A DNA stretch of 5,135 nucleotides from Chloroflexota bacterium (lineage in GTDB: Bacteria > Chloroflexota > Anaerolineae > Aggregatilineales > UBA3940). The stretch spans positions 1-5,135 of the forward strand of contig JAADYZ010000187.1 of NCBI GenBank assembly GCA_010092775.1, read 5' to 3'. The stretch's first letter is position 1, and each line of letters starts with the position of its first letter. Made by a program: the position numbers and the translations under genes. Of this stretch, positions 5,120 through 5,135 are shown in pieces. A model generated the notes under the pieces. That model was not told the origin of the DNA. It worked only from the letters and a program-made list of their open reading frames with translations, and did no database searches.

Positions 5120-5135
5120 CACACCCTACATAAAC

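Overview
The window is a GC-rich bacterial chromosome segment. It most resembles Chloroflexota (Anaerolineae-like). The hints are a Thr/Pro-rich 'TATPEPTPT' linker after a lipobox, a secreted DUF4397-type protein with a similar short linker, and consensus TTGACA and extended -10 promoters. This placement is inference from style, not from a marker gene. No mobile element, CRISPR array, rRNA or tRNA was seen.

Layout, left to right. (1) The last codons of an upstream gene overlap the start of a lipoprotein with a PQQ-like beta-propeller (20-1378, +). Twelve bases later comes a ClbS/DfsB (DUF1706) four-helix-bundle protein (1391-1903, +), so these genes read as one operon. (2) Converging on it, 11 bases away, is a full-length Ada protein (1915-2955, -): metal-binding methyltransferase domain, AraC-type helix-turn-helix and C-terminal O6-alkylguanine methyltransferase domain. 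(3) A 205-base divergent regulatory region (2956-3160) holds an extended -10 for ada, a 12-bp palindrome, a 7-bp inverted repeat, and tandem promoters with repeated TTGACA elements. These promoters face a small cysteine-rich protein of unknown function (3161-3391, +). (4) A 261-base non-coding stretch (3392-3652) contains a perfect 20-bp palindrome. (5) A NADAR/YbiA-family protein (3653-4108, -) is divergent from (6) a secreted protein with two DUF4397-like repeats (4280-5077, +), followed by a short hairpin at the window end.

How the genes fit together. Three neighbours belong to families that prevent or reverse chemical modification of DNA or nucleotides. The ClbS family includes the colibactin self-protection hydrolase, Ada removes methyl groups from DNA, and some NADAR members remove ADP-ribose from guanine. 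They are on different transcripts, so a shared genotoxin-defence role is a hypothesis only. The two exported proteins at the edges are ordinary envelope proteins with no evident link to repair. Most of the window looks like standard chromosomal content. The least explained parts are the Cys-rich small protein and the ada divergent regulatory region.
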